Shown: positions 7,361 to 15,613 of the stretch, piece by piece
Position numbering within the stretch: position 1 is the stretch's first letter
Layout: each line of letters begins with the position of its first letter
Assembly (NCBI RefSeq): GCF_029946185.1
Contig: NZ_JAQSEA010000080.1
Coordinates: 1 to 58,854 of the forward strand
Direction of reading: 5' to 3'
Origin: Prosthecobacter sp.
GTDB taxonomy: Bacteria; Verrucomicrobiota; Verrucomicrobiia; Verrucomicrobiales; Verrucomicrobiaceae
Length of the DNA: 58,854 bases
Program-made: the position numbers and the translations under genes
Notes under the pieces: generated by a model
Database searches by the model: none
Told to the model about the DNA's origin: nothing
Seen by the model: only the letters and a program-made list of their open reading frames with translations

Positions 7361-8734
7361 TCAGCCGAGAAACTTCCCGGGATTCAAGATGCCGTTTGGA
7401 TCGAGGGCTGCTTTCAAACGCAGGTGCATTTCATTCGCGGCGGGGGGGACTGCATCACGCCACCAGCGCTTTTTGGCGATGCCGATGCCGTGCTCGCCGG
7501 TGATCGCACCGTTCCAGGCGATGACTTGATGGAAGAGCTGGTCGAGGGCGACTTCGGCGCGTTCACGGATCGCGGGGTCTTCCATGGTGGGCACCATGAT
7601 GTTGACGTGGATGTTGCCATCGCCCGCATGGCCGAAGCAGGCGACGGGGAAGCCGTGTTCGGCCTGCAGCTTTTCGGCGAAATCAACGAGATCGACGAGA
7701 CGACCGCGTGGGACGACGATGTCTTCGTTCAACTTGATCAGGCCGGTATTGCGCAGGCTGTAGCTGAATTCACGGCGCAGTTTCCAGAAGGCTTCGCAGG
7801 CTTCGTCGCCCATGGCTGTATTTAAACAGATGCTGCCGAGGCTGGTGACGAGCTTTGCGAGTTGAGCGATCTCGCCTTTGACGGACTCTGTCTGGCCGTC
7901 GATCTCGACGAGCAGATGGGCATCACCTTCTGGCGTGACTGAGGCACCGAGATACTCGCGTGCGGCGCGCAGGGTGAACTTGTCGGCGATTTCGAGCGCG
8001 CTGGGCAGGAAGCCGCTGCCGAGGATGCGTTGGACGGCATTGGCGGCTTCGGCGAATGAATTGAAGCCAGCAGAGAGCATCGCGCGCATGGGTGGATGGG
8101 GAATCAGGCGCAGGGTGGCTTCGGTGACGACACCGAGCATGCCCTCGCTGCCGACCATGAGGCCGACGAGGTCGAAGCCGGTTTTGTTTTTGTGGCAGCG
8201 TCCGCCTGCCTTCACGATGGAGCCGTCTGCCAGCACTGCTTCCAAACCGAGCACGTAATGGCGGGTGACGCCATATTTGAGGCAGCGTGGTCCACCTGCG
8301 TTGGTGGCGATGTTGCCGCCAAGGCTGCATTCTTTGAGCGAGGCCGGGTCGGGTGGATAAAACCAGCCGAGTTTGCGCACTTCATTTTGCAGATGCCCAG
8401 TGATGACACCGGGCTCGATCACGGCCACGCCGTCTGCGAGGGTGATCTCCTTGATCTTGTTCATGCGCGCGACTGAAAGCGCGATGCCGCCCTTGAGCGG
8501 CACACAGCCACCGACATAGCCGACGCGGGAGCCCTGTGGTGTGACGGGAATGCGGTTCGCATTGGCAAAGCGCAGCACTTCAGAAACTTCGGTGGTGGAT
8601 TCTGCATGCACCACGACATCGGGCGGATTCGACGCGAACCATTTATCTGTGCTGTGGGTGGCGATTTCGTCTTGCGCGACGGACACGCGGTCAGGACCTA
8701 GAAGGGAGATGAGTTGATCGGCGAGGGAGGCCAT
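7361..8734 (-). CDS. FAD-linked oxidase, GlcD/D-lactate dehydrogenase type
   Basis: A 457-residue member of the FAD_binding_4 / FAD-oxidase_C family, which oxidises 2-hydroxy acids such as glycolate or D-lactate. The FAD domain runs from about residue 30 to 215 (PDVVVHAESTTEVSEVL, CSLGGNIATNAGGPRCLKYG, GSEGMLGVVTEATLRL). The FAD-oxidase C domain has CFGHAGDGNIHVNIM and the C-terminal GEHGIGIAKK signature. The usual P-x-G-x-GTS loop reads PQGSRVGYVGG, a variant. There is no GlcE/GlcF partner or Fe-S subunit beside it, so the electron acceptor is unknown. Confidence 0.85.
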   Translation of the reverse strand: MASLADQLISLLGPDRVSVAQDEIATHSTDKWFASNPPDVVVHAESTTEVSEVLRFANANRIPVTPQGSRVGYVGGCVPLKGGIALSVARMNKIKEITLADGVAVIEPGVITGHLQNEVRKLGWFYPPDPASLKECSLGGNIATNAGGPRCLKYGVTRHYVLGLEAVLADGSIVKAGGRCHKNKTGFDLVGLMVGSEGMLGVVTEATLRLIPHPPMRAMLSAGFNSFAEAANAVQRILGSGFLPSALEIADKFTLRAAREYLGASVTPEGDAHLLVEIDGQTESVKGEIAQLAKLVTSLGSICLNTAMGDEACEAFWKLRREFSYSLRNTGLIKLNEDIVVPRGRLVDLVDFAEKLQAEHGFPVACFGHAGDGNIHVNIMVPTMEDPAIRERAEVALDQLFHQVIAWNGAITGEHGIGIAKKRWWRDAVPPAANEMHLRLKAALDPNGILNPGKFLG

Positions 8735-8797
8735 GCGTATTCTTGGGGCCGGATGCCGGGCCTTGCAACTTCAGGCCCTGCGTCTAATTTGGCCTCC

Positions 8798-9013
8798 ATG
8801 CAGCCCAGACCTGTCGTCAACGTCGAAGAATTCATCGGCAAGACCGTGGGAAAGCGCGTGCCTCCATCCGGCGCGGGGTTGCAAGTTACCTTGAACCAGG
8901 TGCTAAAGACGCAGAAGCGCGGCCTGTGTCCGAAAGGTGTGTATCGTTTCAAATCTCATGAAGAGGCTGACGCATGGACCTTGAAAATGATGAGCCGCAA
9001 GCAGGGGATCTAG
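8798..9013 (+). CDS. Small protein paired with a nucleotidyltransferase (candidate antitoxin)
   Basis: A 71-residue protein. I start at MQPRPVVNVEEFIGK rather than the farther upstream Met because the extra part overlaps the divergent gene and has no family-like sequence. It is basic (KTQKRGLCPKGVYRFKSHEEADAW) and has no membrane segment or clear HTH. Its 3' end overlaps the next gene by 40 bases, so the two are translationally linked. This layout, a short protein ahead of an MNT-fold enzyme, is typical of toxin-antitoxin-like modules. The function is inferred from context only. Confidence 0.6.
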   Translation: MQPRPVVNVEEFIGKTVGKRVPPSGAGLQVTLNQVLKTQKRGLCPKGVYRFKSHEEADAWTLKMMSRKQGI

Positions 9014-9483
9014 TCTCACGCGCTCCCACGGAAGATGATTTGGTGGCCCTGTGCCGCCTGCTTAATTCCGTCGGCGCTCGTTACATGATCATTGGTGGCT
9101 TCGCGATCATGTATTCCGGCTATGGCCGCACCACGGTTGATGTGGATCTGTTGTTTGACACGGCCCTTGAGAATGAGGCCAAGGTGTATCGCTGCCTAGA
9201 GTCCCTGCCAGACAAGGCCGTCCTTCAACTCCAACCGGGAGATGTAGGGCAATACACCGTCGTCCGCGTGGCCGATGAAATCACCATAGACCTCATGCAC
9301 TCCGCCTCAGGCATTGACTATGCCGAAGCATCCAAAGAGGTTGTGATTCGGGAGGTACAAGGCGTGCCGATTCCGTTTGCCTCGCCGAGGCTCTTGTGGC
9401 GCATGAAGAAAAATACTCATCGCGAGAAGGATGTGGCCGATTTGATCTTCTTGCGGCAGCAGTATCCTGAGGTGACGGAGTGA
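8974..9483 (+). CDS. MNT-fold nucleotidyltransferase (AbiEii-like/DUF6036-like)
   Basis: A 169-residue protein of the minimal nucleotidyltransferase fold. The signature GG...DxD is present: MIIGGFAIMYSGYGRTTVDVDLLF, with Asp-Val-Asp as metal ligands, and a third carboxylate is likely in EITIDLMHS. The C-terminal LLWRMKKNTHREKDVADLIFL resembles the helix after the catalytic core in AbiEii/DUF6036-like proteins, where a Lys and RxKD contact nucleotide. Such enzymes modify RNA or proteins with nucleotides, and many are toxins. It overlaps the small upstream gene by 40 bases and converges with the SNF2 gene, three bases away. Confidence 0.75.
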   Translation: MDLENDEPQAGDLVSRAPTEDDLVALCRLLNSVGARYMIIGGFAIMYSGYGRTTVDVDLLFDTALENEAKVYRCLESLPDKAVLQLQPGDVGQYTVVRVADEITIDLMHSASGIDYAEASKEVVIREVQGVPIPFASPRLLWRMKKNTHREKDVADLIFLRQQYPEVTE

Positions 9484-9486
9484 TGC

Positions 9487-12400
9487 TCACTCCTCTCCGC
9501 CGAGGAGGAATCGAAAGTCGTTGAGGGTCAGCGCCTGGGCGAAGTTTTCTTCGCCTAGGATGTCGTTGGCGAGAGCACCTTTTTGCTTTTGCAAATGGCG
9601 GATTTTTTCTTCGATGCTGTTTTTGACGATGAGGCGGTAGGCGAAGACGGTCTGTTTCTGGCCGATGCGGTGGGTGCGGTCGATGGCCTGGGCTTCGACG
9701 GCGGGATTCCACCAGGGGTCAAAGAGGACGACGTAGCTGGCAGCGGTGAGGTTGAGGCCGAAACCGCCGGCCTTGAGGCTGATGAGGAAGGTGGCGGCGC
9801 CGGTGTGGGTCTGGAACTCGTTGACGAGCGCGCCGCGTTCTTCGGTCTGGCCGGTGAGCTTGAAGGAGCGCCAGCCGCGTTCCTGAATTTCGGCTTCGAT
9901 GATGTCGAGCATCTCGACGAACTGAGAGAAGACGAGCACCTTCTGGCCTTCTTCCATGAGCGGTTCGAGCAGTTCCATCAGCGCGGTGACTTTGGCGCTT
10001 TCGCTGGCGGGTTCGGCGGCTTTCTTGCGGCCTTTTTTGGCAGCGGTGGTGGTGGTGTCGGAGGCATCCAGACCGAGGAGGCGGGGGTGGCAGCAAATCT
10101 GGCGCAGGCGCAGGAGACTGGTGAGGATGTTGAAGCGCAGTTTGTCGAGCTGCTGGCTGGTTTCGGCCTTCAGGAGCTGGGCGCGGGCGCGTTTGACCTC
10201 GGCTTGATACAGGGCGGCCTGGGTGCCTTCGAGTTCGATGCTGAGATCCTCCTCCACGCGGTCGGGGAGATCACGGGCGACTTCGTTTTTGGTGCGGCGG
10301 AGCAGGAAGGGGCGGGTGCGGGCAGCGAGGCGGCGGCGGGCGAGTGGGTCGTCCCTGCCGTCGAAGTTTTTGGTAAAGGCTGCACGGGTGCCGAGGACGC
10401 CGGGCATGGCGAAGGCGAAGATGGACCAGAGATCGAGCAGGCGGTTTTCAATGGGCGTGCCAGTGAGGGCGAGGCGGTGCCGTGCGTTTAAGCCGCAGGC
10501 GGCCTGGGAATTTTGCGAGGTGGGATTTTTGATGGCCTGGGCTTCATCCAGAATGACGGCGCCCCAGTCGATGCCCTTGAGCAAATCCTCATGGATGCGG
10601 AGCTGGGCGTAGTGGATGATGAGCAGGTCCGCCGTGCCGCCGAGGCCGGTTTTTCCGGCGCTGGCACGGTTCCAAACTTCCACGGTGAGCTGGGGGAAGA
10701 AGCGGGCGACTTCACCACGCCAGTTGTCCTGTACTGACTTGGGACAGATGACGAGCATGGGCTCCTGCACCTGCTGAGCGCCACGCAGCCAGGCGATCCA
10801 GGCGAGGGTCTGCAAGGTTTTGCCCAGGCCCATGTCATCGGCCAGGACGCCGCCGAAGCGGTTGGCGGTGAGGTAGGCGAGGAAGTGGAAGCCTTCGGTT
10901 TGATAGGGGCGCAGGGTGGCGGTGATGCCTTCTGGCAACGGCGGGGTGACGCGGGTCTGGATTTCCTCCACCCTGCGGCGCACCTGCGCGACGCGTTCTG
11001 CGCTGAGCAGCGTGTTGTTTTTTTCGGCCAAGCCGCCGAGCTGAAGGGCATGCAGGCGCTGCTTTTCCGCGCTGAAATCATGCGCGGCGAGGCCGAGTTC
11101 GGCGAGTTCCTGCAACTGCGCTTCGGTGAGCTGGTATTCGAGTTTGCGCCAGCCTTTGCCGGGCAGGCGCACCCATTTGCCCTTGGCTTTGAGCAGCAGA
11201 TCGATCTCTTCCTGGGTCAAGGTGCTGTCGCTGACGTCCAGAGCAATACTGAGGTCAAACCAGTCGATGCCGGTTTTGGATTCCTCGATGTCGAGGCGCA
11301 CATGACCGGCGACTTTGCCGTCGCGCAGACTGGCGAGTTCTGCGTCCAGCTCGACGGTGAGGCCTTTGGGGCGGCGGTCGAGCCAGGCGAGGAACTGTTC
11401 TGGCCAGTCTTTGCCTTGGATGCGCTGTTCGAGCCACTGATCATTGATGCCAATGTAAGCGAGTTTGAACGGCCATTGTGCCAGCCATGAACCGGCGGCG
11501 GGCAGGAGAGAGCTGTCGATCTGCACTATCTCATTTCGCGGCAGCTTTGTTGCGGGAGAGGAATGGTGGGATGCGGTCCAGTTCATGCCGGTCCAGAGGC
11601 GCGGGTCCTGAACTCCGCCGAATGTGGCCTGCGCACGTGCATGCAGGTATTCGCTGCTGTTGGTGTGAGGATAGCGATAGAGCTTGCAGCGCACCTCGAT
11701 TTCAGCGCGGATGATTTTCACGCGGCCTTCGAGGCGCTGGGGCACTGGCACGCCGAGCTTGGAGAGGGCGCTGACGCCCTCCTTGGTTTCCAGCGCTGCG
11801 GCGGGAATGCGGACAGGCCAGGACAGGGGTTCATGGCCAAAGGGCCAGTAATTCACGGCGAACACGGACTCGTGGGTGACATAGCGCAGTGGAAAACCTG
11901 GCACGATGGCGAGCGGTGGCGGCGGGGTGTGGCCTTCTTCATCGAACATGCGCAACTCGTAGTCGCCGCCGGGGGCAGCGGGTGGCTGCAGATCCCAGCG
12001 CAGGGGTTCGTCGATGACAGGCAGGGGATCGCCAGTGAGCGTGACGACGTGAGATTGAAACAACTGAGTCGTGGAGATGAGCTGGCCGAGGCTTTTGGCA
12101 AGCGAGTCTGAGAACGGCAGAATGTCGCTGGAGCGGAGATCTCCGTATTGCTGGACCGCAGCTTTCAGCACGAGGTTTGAGCCTGCGCTTAGGAGGTTGT
12201 TGGGGCCACTGCCGTAGTGAATGGAGCCGCCCCAAAACTGCTTGAGCAGTTTCTGCGAAGCTTTGCCAAAGTCGGCCTCTCCAGGATGGCGCACCTGGAT
12301 GAGGGCACCTTTGGCATGCAGCATGAGGCGCAGTTCCGGAGCCTCGGTGGCCAGATGCAGCTGCGGCTCCTGCCATGACCCAAGCCGCTTCCGCCAGTCG

Positions 12401-13119
12401 TCGATTTGTTGGAGGCGCTGCCATTTTTTGATCAGTCGTTCCTGAACCGCAGGAGCCACCAGCCCTGAGAGACCCGAGGGCAGGGCGAGATCGCAGGAAT
12501 GCAGCGCCGCAGACAGACAGGCGAAGAATTCGGTTTCATCGGCAGGAGGATGTCCGGTGGGCCAGAGCTGCACCTGGCCATAGCCCCAGTAGCTTTGCCT
12601 GCCGCAGAGTTTGAACAGGTCCTGCTGCGCCACGACATTTTGTTTTCCCACCCACCAGATGGCTGCCTGCTGGAGAAATTTCACCTGGGCGGCAGTCAAG
12701 GTGCTGCCCAGGAGGGCGGCGGCACGGCCTGGGAAGGAATCTTCTGCGGGCTGGGCGATGGGGGGAGGGGCGGGCTTCGGTGCTTTTTTCGCCTTGGTTT
12801 GGGGAACGTTGATTGTCACTGACTTCACCTGCAGATGAAAGATCAAGGCGACCGCATGCTTGCAGTCGATCTCATACGGGCAGGTACAGGAGGTTTCGAT
12901 GCCATCCTGTCCAAATTCGAGTGTGACTGAGTAGAGTTTACTCCCCTGCACCTCTCCCAGCAGGACGACGTCTGGCTCCGCCCAGGACACCTCTCGAACG
13001 GCCTGGCGGGCAAACAGCTGGCTGCCGCGCTGTTTGACCTGTTTTTCGAAAAAAACCAGGCTCTCAGCGAGGAGTTTTCGTTGGTGGGCGGTGAGGCTGA
13101 TGCGGGTTTGGGCAGACAC
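9487..13119 (-). CDS. SWIM zinc-finger SNF2-family helicase/ATPase
   Basis: A 1210-residue protein starting with GTG. The N-terminus holds a SWIM zinc finger (CTCPYEIDCKHAVAL, about residues 79-93). A long middle region lacks clear motifs. The Swi2/Snf2 ATPase follows: ADDMGLGKT (near residue 765) is the Walker A, DEAQAIKNP (near 860) is motif II, and LTGTPIENR is motif III. The helicase C domain has LISLKAGGFGLNLTAASYVVLFDPWWNP and the HRIGQ motif. It translocates on double-stranded DNA; the bacterial role is unresolved. It diverges from the beta-CASP nuclease gene with 64 bases between starts. Confidence 0.9.
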   Translation of the reverse strand: MSAQTRISLTAHQRKLLAESLVFFEKQVKQRGSQLFARQAVREVSWAEPDVVLLGEVQGSKLYSVTLEFGQDGIETSCTCPYEIDCKHAVALIFHLQVKSVTINVPQTKAKKAPKPAPPPIAQPAEDSFPGRAAALLGSTLTAAQVKFLQQAAIWWVGKQNVVAQQDLFKLCGRQSYWGYGQVQLWPTGHPPADETEFFACLSAALHSCDLALPSGLSGLVAPAVQERLIKKWQRLQQIDDWRKRLGSWQEPQLHLATEAPELRLMLHAKGALIQVRHPGEADFGKASQKLLKQFWGGSIHYGSGPNNLLSAGSNLVLKAAVQQYGDLRSSDILPFSDSLAKSLGQLISTTQLFQSHVVTLTGDPLPVIDEPLRWDLQPPAAPGGDYELRMFDEEGHTPPPPLAIVPGFPLRYVTHESVFAVNYWPFGHEPLSWPVRIPAAALETKEGVSALSKLGVPVPQRLEGRVKIIRAEIEVRCKLYRYPHTNSSEYLHARAQATFGGVQDPRLWTGMNWTASHHSSPATKLPRNEIVQIDSSLLPAAGSWLAQWPFKLAYIGINDQWLEQRIQGKDWPEQFLAWLDRRPKGLTVELDAELASLRDGKVAGHVRLDIEESKTGIDWFDLSIALDVSDSTLTQEEIDLLLKAKGKWVRLPGKGWRKLEYQLTEAQLQELAELGLAAHDFSAEKQRLHALQLGGLAEKNNTLLSAERVAQVRRRVEEIQTRVTPPLPEGITATLRPYQTEGFHFLAYLTANRFGGVLADDMGLGKTLQTLAWIAWLRGAQQVQEPMLVICPKSVQDNWRGEVARFFPQLTVEVWNRASAGKTGLGGTADLLIIHYAQLRIHEDLLKGIDWGAVILDEAQAIKNPTSQNSQAACGLNARHRLALTGTPIENRLLDLWSIFAFAMPGVLGTRAAFTKNFDGRDDPLARRRLAARTRPFLLRRTKNEVARDLPDRVEEDLSIELEGTQAALYQAEVKRARAQLLKAETSQQLDKLRFNILTSLLRLRQICCHPRLLGLDASDTTTTAAKKGRKKAAEPASESAKVTALMELLEPLMEEGQKVLVFSQFVEMLDIIEAEIQERGWRSFKLTGQTEERGALVNEFQTHTGAATFLISLKAGGFGLNLTAASYVVLFDPWWNPAVEAQAIDRTHRIGQKQTVFAYRLIVKNSIEEKIRHLQKQKGALANDILGEENFAQALTLNDFRFLLGGEE

Positions 13120-13183
13120 GTGAAGGGGTGATGCAGAATGCGGCGACAGCGGGAGTGCTCAAGCGTAAACATTACACTGTCTC

Positions 13184-14173
13184 ATGCCCCCGCTCATCGA
13201 AGTGACCCATCCACGCGGCATTTATCTGCCGGAGGCGGATTTGTGGCTGGACCCGCATTTTGGGAGGGAGCGGGCGTTTGTGTCGCATGCGCACAGTGAT
13301 CATGTGGCGCGGCATGGGCTGACGATTTGCACGGAGATCACGCATCAGCTCATGGTGGTGCGCAAAGCGGCGAAAAAAGCGGGCATCGTGGTTTCGCCGC
13401 AGATGCGGGAGGTGTTTGAGTGGGAAGGCTGGAAGATACGGCTGCTGCCTGCCGGACACATCACGGGTTCGGCGATGCTGCACCTGACTCGCAAGATTGA
13501 TGGCGCGACGCTGCTCTATACGGGGGACTACAAGCTGCGGCAGGGGCTGAGCGCGGAGCGGTGTGAACTGATGCAGGCGGACACGCTGATCATGGAGACG
13601 ACGTTTGGGCTGCCGAAGTATCATTTTCCCCCGGCGGAGGATGTGATCGCGCAAATGCTGGCGTTTGTGCGCGATACGCTGCGTGATGGCGGCATTCCGG
13701 TGCTGCTGGGGTATTCGCTGGGCAAGGCGCAGGAAATTCTGTGTGCGCTGGGAGATGAGGGGCTGCCGGTGATGGTGCACCCGAGTGTGGCGCAGATCAC
13801 CGAGGTGCTGGCACCGCATCTGGGGAAGCTCCCGCAGTGGCGGCTGTTTAAGGCAGACGAAGTCACAGGGCATGTGCTGGTGTTTCCACCGGGGTCGAAG
13901 CTGGAACTGCCCAAAATGCGGACGGCGATGCTTTCAGGCTGGGCCATTCAAGCCAGCGCCAAGTATCGGTATGGCGTCGATCTGGCGCTGCCGCTGAGTG
14001 ATCACGCGGACTACCCGGAACTGCATGAAACGGTGGAGATGGTGAAGCCGCGGCGGATTTACCTGGTGCATGGTTCTACGCGTGAGTTTGCAGCGGAACT
14101 GCGTTTGCGTGGGTATGATGCACGTGCGCTGGGCAAGGAGGATCAGTTGGAGCTGAGTTTGTCAGCTCACTGA
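13184..14173 (+). CDS. Metallo-beta-lactamase/beta-CASP nuclease (ligase-associated exonuclease-like)
   Basis: A 329-residue protein. The opening (GIYLPEADLWLDPHFGRERAFVSHAHSDHVARH) carries the metal-binding HxHxDH motif as HAHSDH, and the next ligand is the His of LLPAGHITGSAMLHL. Later come YTGDYKLR, METTFGLP, and the C-terminal LSDHADYPEL and YLVHGST motifs. This is the pattern of ligase-associated DNA exonucleases and mRNA 3'-end-processing-factor homologs. In many bacteria the gene sits with an ATP-dependent DNA ligase and a helicase; here no ligase is visible, but a SNF2 protein is divergent. It overlaps the next gene tail-to-tail by 12 bases. Confidence 0.85.
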   Translation: MPPLIEVTHPRGIYLPEADLWLDPHFGRERAFVSHAHSDHVARHGLTICTEITHQLMVVRKAAKKAGIVVSPQMREVFEWEGWKIRLLPAGHITGSAMLHLTRKIDGATLLYTGDYKLRQGLSAERCELMQADTLIMETTFGLPKYHFPPAEDVIAQMLAFVRDTLRDGGIPVLLGYSLGKAQEILCALGDEGLPVMVHPSVAQITEVLAPHLGKLPQWRLFKADEVTGHVLVFPPGSKLELPKMRTAMLSGWAIQASAKYRYGVDLALPLSDHADYPELHETVEMVKPRRIYLVHGSTREFAAELRLRGYDARALGKEDQLELSLSAH

Positions 14174-15613
14174 TTCGACTTTCTGCCTGCGGGCAAAGAA
14201 GACGCGCGCGCTTTCCATGACGCCGTACGCGGTTTCTTGGGGCGTGAGTTCGGCGGTCTTGATGCGTAGATCGGCGAGGCTTTTGTAGAGCGGTTTGCGC
14301 TCGGTCAGCAGACGTTCGAGCTTGGCCTTGGGATTTTCTTCGCCGTTGAGAAGCGGGCGATTGGTATTGAGCGCCGTGCGGCGTGCGAGGCGTTCAGGGT
14401 CGGCGTCCAGCCAGACGGTGTAGCCGAGATGGCGCAGGATGGCCATGTTGCGCGGCTGGGTGACGATGCCGCCGCCGGTCGCAATGACGCAGCCACGTTT
14501 GCCCAGCAGTGAACGCAAGGCGGCGGATTCATGCTGACGGAATGCGGCCTCGCCTTCCGTGGCAAAAATCTCGGGGATGCTCTTCCCGGCGGTATCGACG
14601 ATGAGATGATCGGTATCGATCATTTTAAAGCCGATCATGTGCGCGACGATGCGACCGACGGTGGTTTTGCCGGAACCCATGAGGCCGATGAGCAGAATGT
14701 TGGGCTGGCGGGGCGGGGAAGTCTCGCCGCCGGTTTGAACGAGATCGAGAATGGAGGAGGCGAGGTCGGGGTCGTCACACAGGGCGTCGAAATAGCTGGC
14801 GTAACGTGGCGTCCAGCCGGTGGCGTGAAGCTTGGTATTGGAGACTTTTTTGTGGCTCCAGCCGCGTTTGCGATTGGGGGCGGGTTCGCGGGTTCCGGGC
14901 ATCTTGACGCCAAAGGTGGAGCTCAAACGTTCGAGGCACTCCCGCTGCGTCATCTGCGCGTCATCGACGACGTTGAAGATGCCGCTCAGGCGCTGCGTGA
15001 CGAGGTGCACGAGGGCGCTGGCGGCGTCATCGGCATGGATTTGATTGAGGATGCGACCTTGGCCGTGATTGCCTTCGATGGCGGCCTTGCCTTCGAGCAG
15101 GTTCTTCAACACAAAGGAACGACCGGGGCCGTAGATGCCGGCGAGTCGTGCGGCTGCGCCTCTGGCGTTGAGGGCGATGTTTTCAGCTTCGCGGAGCAGG
15201 CGACCGGTGTCGCGTGCAGGGTCGGCGAAGCTGGTTTCATCAATGGTTTCGCCATCCACCTGGGGGTAAACGCTGGTGCTGCTGGTGTAGAGGAGGAAGG
15301 CGGTGGGAAATGCAGCGGCGAGATGGTGCATGCCATCGACATAGACCGCCTGGTACATCTCGGCTCCGCCGCGGCCGGAACTGGCGCAATGGATCACGGC
15401 GTCGATGCTGCTGGCGTCGAGTTTGGCGGCGAGAGCGGTGACAGTGGCGCGATTTGAGATGTCGCAGGACTCCGTGCGCCAGGGTTTGACCGTGGCGAGA
15501 CGTGTGGCGGTTTCTGGAGAGTGAGTCAGACCGATGACCTCATGCCCGGAGGCATGCAGGAGATCGGCGGCGCGTTCGCCGACGAATCCACATCCTGCGA
15601 CGAGCACTTTCAT
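14162..15613 (-). CDS. Fusion of an NAD-dependent epimerase-like domain with shikimate kinase
   Basis: A 483-residue two-domain protein. Residues 1 to about 290 are an extended SDR/epimerase-like Rossmann domain (VLVAGCGFVGERAADLL, then YTSSTSVYPQ carrying the Ser/Tyr region, then YGPGRSFVLKNLL). From about 304 to 475 is a complete shikimate kinase: Walker A GLMGSGKT (310-317), the shikimate-binding Asp in MIDTDHLIV, the ATGGGIV loop and the NRPLL lid. Shikimate kinase phosphorylates shikimate in the aromatic amino acid pathway. No other aro gene lies nearby. The frame is continuous with no stop or shift at the junction. The start overlaps the amidase stop by four bases, so the genes are coupled. 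Confidence 0.85.
   Translation of the reverse strand: MKVLVAGCGFVGERAADLLHASGHEVIGLTHSPETATRLATVKPWRTESCDISNRATVTALAAKLDASSIDAVIHCASSGRGGAEMYQAVYVDGMHHLAAAFPTAFLLYTSSTSVYPQVDGETIDETSFADPARDTGRLLREAENIALNARGAAARLAGIYGPGRSFVLKNLLEGKAAIEGNHGQGRILNQIHADDAASALVHLVTQRLSGIFNVVDDAQMTQRECLERLSSTFGVKMPGTREPAPNRKRGWSHKKVSNTKLHATGWTPRYASYFDALCDDPDLASSILDLVQTGGETSPPRQPNILLIGLMGSGKTTVGRIVAHMIGFKMIDTDHLIVDTAGKSIPEIFATEGEAAFRQHESAALRSLLGKRGCVIATGGGIVTQPRNMAILRHLGYTVWLDADPERLARRTALNTNRPLLNGEENPKAKLERLLTERKPLYKSLADLRIKTAELTPQETAYGVMESARVFFARRQKVESVS

Noticed and set aside
9583-12111. Forward open frames of about 180-300 codons over the SNF2 gene
   Set aside because: They are antisense to the helicase, whose motifs are complete, and show no family-like content.
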